A stretch of DNA of 64,000 nt from Litorilinea aerophila (GTDB taxonomy: Bacteria > Chloroflexota > Anaerolineae > Caldilineales > Caldilineaceae): positions 47,712-111,711 of the forward strand of contig NZ_VIGC02000022.1 in the NCBI RefSeq assembly GCF_006569185.2, written 5' to 3'. The notes beneath the pieces were generated by a model, which ran no database searches, was not told the origin of the DNA, and was given only the letters and a program-made list of their open reading frames with translations. Both the position numbers and the translations under genes were made by a program. Below, in pieces: positions 27,972 through 36,945 of the stretch (position 1 is the first letter of the stretch; every line of letters begins with the position of its first letter).

Positions 27972-28826
27972 ATGATCATCGACAGCCATTCCCATGCCTG
28001 GCCCCGCTGGCCCTACCAGCCGCCGGTACCCGACTTCGAGTCCCGGGGGCGGGTGGAACAACTGCTGTATGAAATGGACCAGGCCGGGGTCGATCAGGCC
28101 GTCATCGTCTGCGCCCGCATCGACCACAACCCGGACAACAACGACTACGTGGCCGAACAGGTCCAGCGCTACCCCGACCGCCTGCACCAGTTCGCCGACG
28201 TGGACTGCTCCTGGTGGCCCACCTACCACACGCCGGGGGCGGCTGACCGCCTGCGCGAGGCCGCCGACCGCTGGCCCATCAAGGGATTCACCCACTACCT
28301 CAAGGCCGACGACGACGGCGCCTGGCTCTATTCGGACGAGGGGCTGGCCTTCTTCGAAGTGGCGGCCCAGCGTCGCCTCATCGCCAGCATCGCCTGCCGG
28401 CCCCAGCATCAGCCGGCCATCCGCCGGGTCGCGGCCGCCTTTCCCACTCTGCCCATCCTCATCCATCACCTGGGCGGGGTGCGCCAGGACGAAGCGCCGC
28501 CCAGGCCCCTGCTGCAGGAGGTGCTGGAGTCGGCCCGGTATCCCAACATCTACCTGAAGTTCTCCGGCTTTGCCTACGTGGCCACGGTCCAGTGGGATTT
28601 CCCCTACTGGGAGACCCACCCGGTGATCCGTCCGCTGTACGAGCACTACGGGCCGCGGCGCATGTGCTGGGGGTCGGACTACCCGGTGGTGCGCAAATTC
28701 ATGACCTACCGCCAGGCGTTGGAAGCCTTCCGCACCCACTGCACCTTCGTGCCGGAGGAAGAAAAGCCGTGGATCCTGGGCCAAAATCTGGCCCACCTGC
28801 TGGAGACGGGCCAGGTGCCCCACTAG
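27972..28826 (+). CDS. Amidohydrolase 2 family protein
   Basis: 284 residues from the ATG at 27972 (another ATG at 27960 lies within the repeat). MIIDSHSHAWPRWPYQPP gives the HxH metal motif at residues 5-7. VILIHHLGG-like LPILIHHLGGVRQ supplies the barrel His, and MCWGSDYPVVRKF holds the conserved GSDYP aspartate. This set matches Amidohydro_2 (ACMS decarboxylase, dicarbolactone and lactone hydrolase-like proteins). In a sugar gene cluster a sugar-lactone hydrolase (e.g. L-fucono- or rhamnonolactonase) is likely. Confidence 0.85.
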   Translation: MIIDSHSHAWPRWPYQPPVPDFESRGRVEQLLYEMDQAGVDQAVIVCARIDHNPDNNDYVAEQVQRYPDRLHQFADVDCSWWPTYHTPGAADRLREAADRWPIKGFTHYLKADDDGAWLYSDEGLAFFEVAAQRRLIASIACRPQHQPAIRRVAAAFPTLPILIHHLGGVRQDEAPPRPLLQEVLESARYPNIYLKFSGFAYVATVQWDFPYWETHPVIRPLYEHYGPRRMCWGSDYPVVRKFMTYRQALEAFRTHCTFVPEEEKPWILGQNLAHLLETGQVPH

Positions 28827-28897
28827 TAAATCCCGGCAGAAATTCGCCGACAGTATCCACCAGGGGTAATGCCGCCGAATTTCTGCCGTGGTATTTA
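28827..28897. terminator. Inverted repeat after the amidohydrolase
   Basis: CGGCAGAAATTCG (28834-28846) pairs perfectly with CGAATTTCTGCCG (28876-28888), extended by TAAAT/ATTTA at the outer ends. The loop is about 29 bases. It begins directly after the stop codon; there is no T-run, so it may be a processing hairpin or small repeat element. Confidence 0.6.
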
Positions 28898-28927
28898 CGC
28901 CAGACTGTAGTAGAGAGGAAAACAACC

Positions 28928-29662
28928 ATGTCGCTCATCACCATCATCGGCCGCGGCCATTCGGGTACCCGGGCCATCTCCCATACCCTCTACGCCAGCG
29001 GCGTCTACATGGGCGCGTGCCTCAACCGCTCGGGTGACCTGGTCCCGCCCCAGGACATGTACGAAGCCTGTCGGGTGCTGGCCCGCCACGTCCGCTGGCA
29101 GGGCGATCTCTCCTGGGACTTCAGCCAGCTCCACACCATGGAGATCCCAGAGGAGTTTCGTCGCCTGATTGAATCCTACCTCTCCAGCGTGCTGGCCGAG
29201 CACGCCCGTCACCCCGACGCGCCCAAGGGCTGGAAGATCCCGGAGACGACCCTGGTCTACCCCTGGATCCGCCGCCTGTTCCCCGACATCAAATACATCT
29301 TCTGGATCCGGGATCCCCGGGACTGCATCCTGAACCGGCACCTCACCGACGACCTGCGGGATTTCGGCATTCAGTATCCCGAGACGGACGACCTGCGCCT
29401 GCGCCGGGCCATCTCGTGGAAATACCAGTACGACCTGGTGAAGGCCACCCCCCGGCCGGAAAACTGGATCGAGGTGCGCTTCGAGGACTTCGTCCTGCGC
29501 CAGGAGGAGACGCTGCAGCGGCTGGAGGAGTACCTGGGCATCCCCCTGGCCCGCATCCCCGTCCGCCCAGACGCGGTGGGCCGCTGGCGACAGGACGAGG
29601 GCGTTCACGACTTCGACTTCTTCAGGCCAGCCCTGGAGGAGTACGGCTACGAGCACGCCTGA
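28928..29662 (+). CDS. Sulfotransferase family protein
   Basis: 244 residues from the ATG at 28928, with GAGAGGAAAA upstream. IIGRGHSGTRAISHTL is the 5'-phosphosulfate-binding loop (residues 6-21, Gly8 to Arg15), and IFWIRDPRDCILNRHL is the 3'-phosphate-binding motif with the usual Arg and Ser/Cys region. The C-terminal VRFEDFVLRQEETLQRLEEY matches Sulfotransfer_3-like proteins. It should move sulfate from PAPS to a carbohydrate or other acceptor, or may be a non-PAPS relative. It is located between sulfatase genes, an interesting opposite function. Confidence 0.8.
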   Translation: MSLITIIGRGHSGTRAISHTLYASGVYMGACLNRSGDLVPPQDMYEACRVLARHVRWQGDLSWDFSQLHTMEIPEEFRRLIESYLSSVLAEHARHPDAPKGWKIPETTLVYPWIRRLFPDIKYIFWIRDPRDCILNRHLTDDLRDFGIQYPETDDLRLRRAISWKYQYDLVKATPRPENWIEVRFEDFVLRQEETLQRLEEYLGIPLARIPVRPDAVGRWRQDEGVHDFDFFRPALEEYGYEHA

Positions 29663-29677
29663 TCCCTCCGAGGCGCC

Positions 29678-31057
29678 ATGCCGGCCAACGTCCTGCTCAT
29701 CCACGCCGACCAGCACCGCTACGACTGTGTGGCGGCCAACGGCCACCCGCTGCTCCAGACGCCGAACCTGGACCGGCTGGCCCGGGAAGGGGTGAACTTC
29801 ACCCACGCCTTCTGTCCCATCCCGGTCTGCATGCCGGCTCGGGTCTCCCTGGTCACGGGGCAGTGGCCGGCCCGGCATGGCTGCATTGCCAACGCCGACA
29901 CCGAGCCGCTCTGGCCCTCCCTGGAAGGCGTCCCCACCCTCAACGGGCTGTTCAAGGCGGCGGGCTATTACGTGGGCCACGTGGGGAAGTGGCATGTCCA
30001 TCCGCATAAGCCACCCACTGCCTTCGGCTGCGACGACTACATCCCCGAGGGCGAATACGGCCGCTGGCGGGAAGCCCAGGGGCTGCCACCGCGCCCCCGG
30101 CGGAACAGTTGGTTCGGCGAGGTAGATCCCTACATCACGCCGGCCCAATCCCGCCTGACCTGGGGTGCTGATGCCACCATCGGGCTGCTGCGCCGGGCGG
30201 CCAACCAGGGCAGGCCGTTCTTCATCCGCTGGGACCCGGCCGAGCCCCACCTGCCCAACGTGGTGCCGGAGCCCTACGCCAGCCTCTACCCGCCCGCGGC
30301 CATCGCCCCCTGGCCCAGCTACCCGGATCCGCTGGTGGGCAAGCCCTACATCCAGCGGAAGCAGCGGGAGACCTGGGGCGTGGCGAGCTGGACGTGGCAG
30401 GAGTGGGCGCCCGTGGTGGCCCGCTACCTGGGGGAGATTACCCTGTTGGATCATCAGGTCGGGCGGGTGCTGGATGCCCTGGACGAGTTGGGCCTGGCCG
30501 AGGAAACCCTGGTCGTCTACAGCGCGGACCACGGCGACCTCTGTGGCGGTCATGGCATGGTGGACAAGCACTTCGTCATGTACGAGGAGCTGGTGCGGGT
30601 GCCCCTCCTCCTGCGCTGGCCCCGGCGGCTCCCGGCTGGCCGCGTCTGTGATGCCTTCGTCTCGTCGGCCCTGGACCTGGCCGTGACCTTCTGCCGGGCA
30701 GCCGGGCTCCAGGTGCCGGAGACCTTCGCGGGCCAGGATCTGCTCCCCCTGGCCCGGGGAGAGGCGGACGAAGCGCGGACCGACATCTTCGCCACCTACC
30801 ACGGCAACCAGTTCGGTCTCTACAGCCAGCGGATGGTGCGGGATCGGCGCTGGAAGTACGTCTGGAACGCGACGGCCGAGGATGAGCTCTACGACCTGGA
30901 GGCGGATCCGGGGGAGATCCACAACCGGGCCGCCGATCCGGCCTGTCGCCAGGAGCTGGCCCGGCTACGGGGTCGACTGCTGGCGTGGATGGAAGCCACC
31001 GGGGATCGACTCCTCAACCCGTGGACCCGGCGCCAGCTGGTGGGCAGCGGCATCTGA
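29678..31057 (+). CDS. Sulfatase (type I, formylglycine-dependent)
   Basis: 459 residues. NVLLIHADQHRYDCVAANGH starts the catalytic core (metal Asp11). CMPARVSLVTG gives the CxPxR FGly motif with Cys51 and Arg55, so the cysteine would be oxidised by a formylglycine-generating enzyme, not encoded here. GKWHVHPHK, SADHGDLCGGHGMVDKHF (second metal Asp/His) and LYDLEADPGEIHN complete the arylsulfatase pattern. No signal peptide is visible, so it probably works in the cytoplasm on an imported sulfated sugar. Confidence 0.92.
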   Translation: MPANVLLIHADQHRYDCVAANGHPLLQTPNLDRLAREGVNFTHAFCPIPVCMPARVSLVTGQWPARHGCIANADTEPLWPSLEGVPTLNGLFKAAGYYVGHVGKWHVHPHKPPTAFGCDDYIPEGEYGRWREAQGLPPRPRRNSWFGEVDPYITPAQSRLTWGADATIGLLRRAANQGRPFFIRWDPAEPHLPNVVPEPYASLYPPAAIAPWPSYPDPLVGKPYIQRKQRETWGVASWTWQEWAPVVARYLGEITLLDHQVGRVLDALDELGLAEETLVVYSADHGDLCGGHGMVDKHFVMYEELVRVPLLLRWPRRLPAGRVCDAFVSSALDLAVTFCRAAGLQVPETFAGQDLLPLARGEADEARTDIFATYHGNQFGLYSQRMVRDRRWKYVWNATAEDELYDLEADPGEIHNRAADPACRQELARLRGRLLAWMEATGDRLLNPWTRRQLVGSGI

Positions 31058-31075
31058 AGAAAGGAGGTGGCGGGG

Positions 31076-32110
31076 ATGCCTGCGGAACTGATTGCCCCTG
31101 CGAGAGAGACGGTGGCCTTCCGCCAGGTGGAGCGGCTGCCCCTGGGGAACGGCCAGGTGCGGGTGCGCAGCCTGTACGGCGCGGCCAAACATGGCACCGA
31201 AATGGCCCTCTTCAAGGGCTATGCCAACAGCCGGGGACGCTATGATCCGGCGTGGCAGGTGTTCATGCCCGACGAGCCGGGCGTCCGCTATCCCGTAGCC
31301 CTGGGCAACATGTGCGTGGGCGAAGTCATCGAGGTGGGCCCGGGCGTCACCCGCCTGCAGGTGGGCGACCGGGTCTTCCACTACGGGCCCTTCCGCACCG
31401 AGCACGTCTGGCCGGAGACGGTCCGGGTGTTGCCAGAGGGCGTGCCCTGGCAGGCCGCCGTCTGCCTGGATCCGGCTGACTTTGCCCTGGGCGCGGTGCG
31501 GGACGGGCACGTGCGCATTGGGGACGCGGTGGCCGTCTTCGGGTTGGGGGCCATCGGGCTGATGGCCGTGCAACTGGCCAAACGGGCCGGCGCGTATCCC
31601 GTCATTGCCATCGATCCCATCCCCCTGCGCCGGGAAGTGGCCCAAAGCTTGGGCGCGGACCTGACGCTGGATCCCACAGCCTGCGATGCCGGCCTGGAGA
31701 TCCGGCGGGCCACCGGTCGCCGGGGCGCGGATGTGTGCATCGAATACAGCGGCAGTCATCTGGCCCTGCAGGCGGCCCTGCGGGGCGTGGCGTACCTGGG
31801 CACGGTGGTCGCCGGCGCCTGGCCGGGCAGCTATCCGGCTGGCCTGGACCTGGGGGCGGAGGCCCACATGAATCGCCCCCGGATCATCTTCTCCCGTGCC
31901 TGCAGCGAACCCAACCCGGACCATCCCAACTGGGACGAAGGCCGACTGATGGAGGTGGCCTGGCGGCTGTTGTCCACGGGCGCACTCCAGGCCGAGGCCA
32001 TCGTCCAGCCGGTGGTGCCCTTCTCGGTTCTACTGGAGGCGTATCCGAAAATCGCCACCGAGCCGGAACGAACCATCAAACTGGGCGTCGTCTTCGACGA
32101 CAAAGAATGA
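31076..32110 (+). CDS. Medium-chain (MDR) dehydrogenase, zinc-site-poor
   Basis: 344 residues from the ATG at 31076, eight bases after a full AGGAGG. In the position of the usual catalytic-zinc cysteine it reads YGAAKHGTEMALFKG, similar to the SxxSPGTE motif of zinc-independent MDR subgroups; no structural four-Cys lobe is present. The Rossmann motif AVFGLGAIGLMAVQLAKRAG and the following VIAIDPIPLRRE bind NAD(P). It may oxidise a sugar alcohol or a sugar C5/C6 hydroxyl. A second member of the same subgroup is encoded at 57737. Confidence 0.85.
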   Translation: MPAELIAPARETVAFRQVERLPLGNGQVRVRSLYGAAKHGTEMALFKGYANSRGRYDPAWQVFMPDEPGVRYPVALGNMCVGEVIEVGPGVTRLQVGDRVFHYGPFRTEHVWPETVRVLPEGVPWQAAVCLDPADFALGAVRDGHVRIGDAVAVFGLGAIGLMAVQLAKRAGAYPVIAIDPIPLRREVAQSLGADLTLDPTACDAGLEIRRATGRRGADVCIEYSGSHLALQAALRGVAYLGTVVAGAWPGSYPAGLDLGAEAHMNRPRIIFSRACSEPNPDHPNWDEGRLMEVAWRLLSTGALQAEAIVQPVVPFSVLLEAYPKIATEPERTIKLGVVFDDKE

Positions 32111-32141
32111 CACTGAAAAGAATGACATTGAAAGGAGAAAG

Positions 32142-32942
32142 ATGGTGAAACTTGGCGCAAATTCTGTGCTGTTCGGCGGCTACGACATGGAAACCGCCTT
32201 CAAATACCTGGCCCTGGCCGGCTACGATGGCATTGAGATCTCGGCCATCGAGCGCATGAGCGAGCACCTGGTGCTGGAGCGCTGGCGGGAACTGGCGCCC
32301 CAAATCAAGGAGCTCTCCCAGCGCTATGGGCTGGAGTTGTTGGCCATGGAGCAGCCTTCCCGGGACAAGGCCAAAATGGAGCAGGCCATGCAGGCCGCGG
32401 TGGAGATCGGCATTCCCATCATCAACTGTGGGCCTGGCGGCAAGACGGACGACGAGGCCAGCCTGCAGCAGACCATCGACGAGCTGGGGGAGCTGGCCCT
32501 GATGGCCGAACGCTACGGCGTGACCCTCTGCGTCAAAGCCCACGTGGGCGCCAGCGTCTACAACACCCCCACCACCCTCAAGGTCATGGAGGCCATCTCC
32601 TCGCCCGCCTTCGGCATCGACATGGATCCCTCCCACATCTACCGGGCGGGTGAAGATCCGGTGGAAGCCATCGCCGCGGTCATTTCCCGGGTCAAGCACG
32701 TCCACATCCGGGACTGCAAGGGGCGACAGCAGGGGCCGGGCAAGCCGGAGATGCAGGTCAACGGCCGGGGGGACATTGACCTGGTAGGCTACATTCGCGT
32801 TCTACACGAAAACGGTTACACCGGGCCGCTGAATCTGGAGATCATCGGCGCCAAGGAATATCCCCTGGAGCACTGCTGCATCATGGCAGCGGAAGCCCGG
32901 GGCCACATGCAGGCCTGCCTGCAGGCTTGCGGCGCGCGCTGA
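32142..32942 (+). CDS. Sugar phosphate isomerase/epimerase-like TIM barrel
   Basis: 266 residues; AAAGGAG lies five bases before the ATG. The AP-endonuclease-2/xylose-isomerase-like fold is shown by LAGYDGIEISAIERMSEHLV near residue 25, NCGPGGKTDDEASLQ, VKAHVGASVYNTPTTLKVME and the metal motif GIDMDPSHIYRAGEDP, then VKHVHIRDCKGR with the second metal acid/His. Such proteins isomerise or epimerise keto-sugars or inosose, and often occur with Gfo/Idh/MocA enzymes as here. It ends the plus-strand run 27.9-32.9 kb. Confidence 0.86.
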   Translation: MVKLGANSVLFGGYDMETAFKYLALAGYDGIEISAIERMSEHLVLERWRELAPQIKELSQRYGLELLAMEQPSRDKAKMEQAMQAAVEIGIPIINCGPGGKTDDEASLQQTIDELGELALMAERYGVTLCVKAHVGASVYNTPTTLKVMEAISSPAFGIDMDPSHIYRAGEDPVEAIAAVISRVKHVHIRDCKGRQQGPGKPEMQVNGRGDIDLVGYIRVLHENGYTGPLNLEIIGAKEYPLEHCCIMAAEARGHMQACLQACGAR

Positions 32943-33044
32943 CAACCGCTCGCATGGGGGCGGCGTCGTGCGTGGGACGTGAACGGCTGCCTGGCCCGTT
33001 GCTCGACGCCTCATGCACGACGCTATCCCCTTTCCGGCCCGCCT

Positions 33045-33260
33045 TCACGGGTAGATCTGGGTGACGATGGGGAGTTCCCCCTGGAGCGCTTCGACAAAGC
33101 GAATCTCCCGGTGGCCCGGTGTCCAACGGTATTGATACCAGGTATTGTGCATCCGGTCGTACACAAAGAGGGTGCCATCGGAGATATCCCGGAAGACTTC
33201 GCTGTCGAAGCGCCTCCCCAACGCTTCCACCGAGTCAAAGGCCTTGATCACCCTGCTCAT
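33045..33260 (-). CDS. Small hypothetical protein, 71 residues
   Basis: Starts MSRVIKAFDSVEALGRRFD at 33260, with a GGAGG site ten bases upstream; an ATG at 33269 is too close to that site. It contains RDISDGTLFVYDRMHNTWYQYRW and ends VTQIYP. I do not recognise a family. It lies 23 bp after the enolase-superfamily gene on the same strand and is probably the last gene of that four-gene minus operon. Codon use looks native. Confidence 0.6.
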   Translation of the reverse strand: MSRVIKAFDSVEALGRRFDSEVFRDISDGTLFVYDRMHNTWYQYRWTPGHREIRFVEALQGELPIVTQIYP

Positions 33261-33283
33261 CTCTGCCATTCCTCCATCCCGAT

Positions 33284-34426
33284 TTATGCCGTCGCCGTAA
33301 AACCACCCTGGCGCACCGCGTGGGCAAAGCGCTCCAGGTCCAGCTCCAGGCCGAAGCCCGGCGCGGCAGGGACGTGGACCTGCCCCTCCTCCACCACGTA
33401 GGCGGATGCATCCAGCCCGGGCGTGCTGGCCTCGTCCCACTCCACAAAGGCAAAGCGCTCCACGGCAGCGGCCAGGTGGGTGGAGACATGGTTGCCCACG
33501 TGGCCGCCGTAGTGGTGGGGCGCGGTGTAGACGCCCCATTCGTCCAGTTGCCTCGCCAGGGCCAGCCAGCGGGTAAATCCATAGCTGAAAATGTCGTACT
33601 GCACCACATCCACCACCCCCTCGCGCGCCCATGCCAACAGGCTGGGCGATGCCTGCCCTTCGCCGTCGGCGATCCGCACCGACAAGCCCTGGGCCGCCAT
33701 CCACTCTCTGAGATCCCGGTAGAGCACGACATCCTCGTGGAAGGCTTCCTCCAGCCAGAAGATGTCCGCGTCCCTGGTCTCCAGCAGCACCCGCTTGGCC
33801 AGGTTCAAATTGTAGCCGTTGTTGGCATCCAGCATCAAGGGGCAGTTCGGCCCGACGGTCGCGCGCACCGCGTGGACCACTGCGATATCCCGGCGGATCC
33901 CCTCTTCCAGGGGCATGTGGCGGGCGCCCCGTCCCACCTTGATCTTGAAGGCCCGATGGCCCCGGGCATAACCCTCCCGAGCTTCCTGGGCCAGCAGTTC
34001 GGCCGCGGCCTGGGTGTCGGCCAGGTGCAGATCGTCGAAATAGAGGGAGGTGTCGTAGCAACGGACCTGGAACGGGGCGGTGGGCGCCGGGCGGCCTACG
34101 GACCGGGCAGCCAACGCATAAACGGGCCGGTTCTCTCGCCGGGCGGCCAGGTCCCAGAGGGGCAGGTCGAAGGCCAGCCCCGGTCCTTTCGCCCCTGCCG
34201 TGGGCGAAAACAGGTCATCAAGCCGCCTGCCCACGATTTGGCGGGCATCCTCCAGAGAGGCCCGGCAGCGGCCAAAGCCCCATGTACCATCCTCGGCCAC
34301 AAGCCGTGCCAGGGGGACAGAGACGATCTCACCGTGGGCGCCCAGCCGGGCGTTGCTGCCGGCATGGCGGGGCCGGCGCCCTTCCAGCGTTGTCCACTCC
34401 ACGGCGATGATCCGAGGGTTATCCAT
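33284..34426 (-). CDS. Enolase-superfamily (mandelate racemase/muconate lactonizing) enzyme
   Basis: 380 residues from the ATG at 34426; AAAGGAG lies seven bases upstream. The barrel carries HRAFKIKVG with Lys161 and Lys163 as the KxK catalytic pair, metal ligands Asp200 (PLMLDANNGY) and Glu226/Glu227 (FWLEEAF), and a third acidic ligand in IADGEG (Asp254/Glu256). HHYGGHVGNHVSTH gives His residues late in the barrel. It abstracts a proton alpha to a carboxylate; acid-sugar dehydratase is the likeliest role in this context. It is followed by a small gene and preceded by two tandem unknown genes. Confidence 0.87.
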   Translation of the reverse strand: MDNPRIIAVEWTTLEGRRPRHAGSNARLGAHGEIVSVPLARLVAEDGTWGFGRCRASLEDARQIVGRRLDDLFSPTAGAKGPGLAFDLPLWDLAARRENRPVYALAARSVGRPAPTAPFQVRCYDTSLYFDDLHLADTQAAAELLAQEAREGYARGHRAFKIKVGRGARHMPLEEGIRRDIAVVHAVRATVGPNCPLMLDANNGYNLNLAKRVLLETRDADIFWLEEAFHEDVVLYRDLREWMAAQGLSVRIADGEGQASPSLLAWAREGVVDVVQYDIFSYGFTRWLALARQLDEWGVYTAPHHYGGHVGNHVSTHLAAAVERFAFVEWDEASTPGLDASAYVVEEGQVHVPAAPGFGLELDLERFAHAVRQGGFTATA

Positions 34427-34451
34427 GGCTTGCTCCTTTATCGTCCATGCC

Positions 34452-35645
34452 TCATTCCCGGGCAAACTGGGATTCGACCGGCGGCTGGTAGGTGACGGCC
34501 AGGTGGGGCGTCTCCAGCCGTTGCCCCCCCTGCACGCGAGAGGTGAGGCAGCTCTCCAACACGCCGCTGACCAGCAGGGTTCGTTCCGCGGGATAGGGTG
34601 CGCGTCCGGTCAGGAGCATCTCCTCGATCTTGGCCACCAGGCAGGCGGAGTAGCTCACGTTGGGGCCCGGCGTCAGGAAGAACTGGGTGGACTGGGGCTC
34701 GGAGACGCCCTTCAGCCGCGCGGCGAAGCAGAAGTCCTTGACCGCGCCGTTGAGCATCAGGAGAGTGGCCCGCAGGCCGTCGTTGTACTCGATGAAGTAA
34801 GCAGCGGGATTTTCTACCAGGCGATAGAGCTCGCCGCTGCCCAGCAGATCCTGGGTGCGGCCGTCCTCCTCGGTGAGCCCCCGGGGGGAGTCGCTGCGGG
34901 AGAGGGCAGATTCCAGCAGTTCGTGGGACCAACGTCCCGCTTCCCCGGCCTGCCAGACGGCATCGCCTTCCAGAAGCTGGACCGCGCGCACGCCGGTCTC
35001 GCCGCCCTGGCGGCGTTCCACCATGCACTGCAGGGCCTCCAGGGCATGGTAGTCCATGGGGTCGGAGCCGCCCACCCCCACCACGAGCGCCTCCTCGATC
35101 TCACAGCCCAGGGGCAGTTCCAACGGAGGCAGGCGCCAGGTCACGGGCAAGGAGGAACCGGCCAGCAGCGGGAAGCCCAGGCGGTGGGCATCCGCCACCA
35201 TCTCCTGGGCTTTGGCGAAGCTGTAGGAGAGGTGCTTGTCGTTGTAGATGGGCACGGCCCGGCCATCCTCCTGGAAAACCTGGATACATTCCTTGAAAAA
35301 CTCATAGCGGGGGTAGAGGATCTGCCCCTTTTCGTTGCGGGGATAGTCGCCGTGTTCGGCCATAATCAGGACAGCATCCACGGCCAGGCGGTCGCCGCCG
35401 CAGCGCAGGGCCTGGGCGATTGTGGGATAAATCTCGAAGCCGAACTCCCGGGCCCGATCCAGGCTCTGGTCGTTGACCGGCTGTTGGTCCACATAGAGGG
35501 AGACCACCCGGGTGTTGGGGCGGTGCCAGCGGCCCTGATGGGGATAGCCGACCATGAAGCGGTCGCAAAAGTGCTGGGCGTGGGAACGGTAGCGGTAGAC
35601 GGTGGCGACGACGGCCAGACGCAGGGGTGGTGTATGGGCAGGCAT
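34452..35645 (-). CDS. Uncharacterised conserved protein, tandem paralogue 1
   Basis: 397 residues with no signal peptide. Starts with LRLAVVATVYRYRSHAQHFC, a Rossmann-like strand; later GRAVPIYNDKHLSYSFAKAQ and LLAGSSLPVTWRLP, with MAEHGDYPRNEKGQILYPRYE near residue 110. It shares this order of blocks with the upstream paralogue at 35669. The family looks related to Gfo/Idh/MocA-type architecture but lacks a clear GxGxxG and EKP. I do not know its function. It is co-oriented with the enolase-superfamily gene, 25 bp away, which suggests a shared pathway. Confidence 0.7.
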   Translation of the reverse strand: MPAHTPPLRLAVVATVYRYRSHAQHFCDRFMVGYPHQGRWHRPNTRVVSLYVDQQPVNDQSLDRAREFGFEIYPTIAQALRCGGDRLAVDAVLIMAEHGDYPRNEKGQILYPRYEFFKECIQVFQEDGRAVPIYNDKHLSYSFAKAQEMVADAHRLGFPLLAGSSLPVTWRLPPLELPLGCEIEEALVVGVGGSDPMDYHALEALQCMVERRQGGETGVRAVQLLEGDAVWQAGEAGRWSHELLESALSRSDSPRGLTEEDGRTQDLLGSGELYRLVENPAAYFIEYNDGLRATLLMLNGAVKDFCFAARLKGVSEPQSTQFFLTPGPNVSYSACLVAKIEEMLLTGRAPYPAERTLLVSGVLESCLTSRVQGGQRLETPHLAVTYQPPVESQFARE

Positions 35646-35668
35646 GGGACACTCCTCAAGATTGCCAG

Positions 35669-36859
35669 TCAGGTTTGCCAGAAGGTGGAAGCCGGATTGG
35701 GCTGATAGGTGACGGCCAGGTGGGGCGTCTCCACCCGGCGGCCCAGGTGGAGACTATCCACGCCGGCTTCCGTCAGGCCGCCGGTCAACAGGGTGCGCTC
35801 CACCGGGTAGGTGGGCCGGCCGGTCAGGAACATCTGCTCGATGTTATTCACCAGGGGCGAGAAGAAGTTGGCCAGGGTGGTGCGATCCGGCGGCATGGGC
35901 AGATACATCTGGCACGAGAAGGGGCGGTCGTAGCCGGCCACGTGGGCAGCGAAGTTGAAGTCCTTGACCAGGCCGTTCATGAGGATCATGGTGCACTTGA
36001 GGCCGTCGTTGTGCTGATAGTGGTAGGCGATGGGATCCTGCACCAGCTCCCGCATCTCATCCAGGGTGGGGAAGATATGGTTGAAGCCGGCCCGGGCTGG
36101 CGTCAGGGTATGGCTGCGGCAGAGCGCGGCCTCGAACAGCTCCCGAGACCAGACCCGCTGGTGGTGGGCTTCCCAGAAGGCATCGCCCCGGTAGGCCTGG
36201 AGCCAGGCGACGCCCGTCTCACCGCCGGCCCGGCGTTCCACCATGCACTGGATGGTCTCCAAGCCGTGGAAGTCGTAGCTGTCCACCCCGCCGTAGCAGA
36301 CGCAGAGGGCCTCGTCCACCTGGGCGCCCAGGGGCATTTCCAGGGAAGGGATGCGCCAGGTCACCGGGAGGGAGGAGCCGGCCATGAGGGCGAAGCCCAT
36401 TTGCTGCGCGGTGTCGACCATCTCCCTGGCCCACGCCCACTTCCAGGAAAGGTGTTTGTCGTTGAAGATGGGTGCGGTCTTGCCGGTGGTACGATAGATG
36501 GCGACGATCTGGCGAAAGAGCTCATAGCGGGGGTAGAGGCGCTGGCCCTTCTCGTTGCGGGGATAGTCGCCATGCTCACCGATGAGCAGGACGCCGTCCA
36601 CAACCAGGTCGTCGCCGCCCAGGGTCAGGGCATCGGCCACGGTGGGGTAGATTTTCAGGTGGGGAAAGCGGCGGGCCCGCTCGTGGCTCAAGTCATCCTC
36701 CCGCACCTGGTCCACGTAGAGGGAGACCAGGTCCATGGGGGGGCGATGGTGGCGGCCGTTCCAGCCGTAGCCTTCCAGAAAACGGTCCACAATGTGTTGG
36801 GCATGGGAGTACTTGTGGTAGATGGTGCATATGGCCGCGATCTTGGGGCGCTGGGGCAT
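35669..36859 (-). CDS. Uncharacterised conserved protein, tandem paralogue 2
   Basis: 396 residues. The N-terminus KIAAICTIYHKYSHAQHIVD, GEHGDYPRNEKGQRLYPRYE, IFNDKHLSWKWAWAREM and GSSLPVTWRIPSLEM match the neighbouring paralogue. Conserved His, Asp and Arg residues in these blocks may be an active site. The ends (GRRVETPHLAVTYQP and ETPHLAVTYQPPVES) also match. Separate functions or a heteromer are possible. It is the first gene of the minus operon 36859-33045; a leaderless promoter for mntA lies divergently 52 bp away. Confidence 0.7.
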   Translation of the reverse strand: MPQRPKIAAICTIYHKYSHAQHIVDRFLEGYGWNGRHHRPPMDLVSLYVDQVREDDLSHERARRFPHLKIYPTVADALTLGGDDLVVDGVLLIGEHGDYPRNEKGQRLYPRYELFRQIVAIYRTTGKTAPIFNDKHLSWKWAWAREMVDTAQQMGFALMAGSSLPVTWRIPSLEMPLGAQVDEALCVCYGGVDSYDFHGLETIQCMVERRAGGETGVAWLQAYRGDAFWEAHHQRVWSRELFEAALCRSHTLTPARAGFNHIFPTLDEMRELVQDPIAYHYQHNDGLKCTMILMNGLVKDFNFAAHVAGYDRPFSCQMYLPMPPDRTTLANFFSPLVNNIEQMFLTGRPTYPVERTLLTGGLTEAGVDSLHLGRRVETPHLAVTYQPNPASTFWQT

Positions 36860-36910
36860 GGGTCACTTCCTTGATCGGATGGAGATGAAAACAGGAGAAA
36901 ACACTGGCGG

Positions 36911-36938
36911 TTGACACAGATCACGCCCATGATATACT
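36911..36938 (+). promoter_or_regulatory. Promoter placing the mntA ATG at the transcript start
   Basis: TTGACA (36911-36916), 16-base spacer, TATACT (36933-36938). The ATG of the nucleotidyltransferase gene is at 36946, seven bases after the -10, and no ribosome site is visible. This predicts a leaderless mRNA. Confidence 0.65.
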
Positions 36939-36945
36939 GCAGGCT

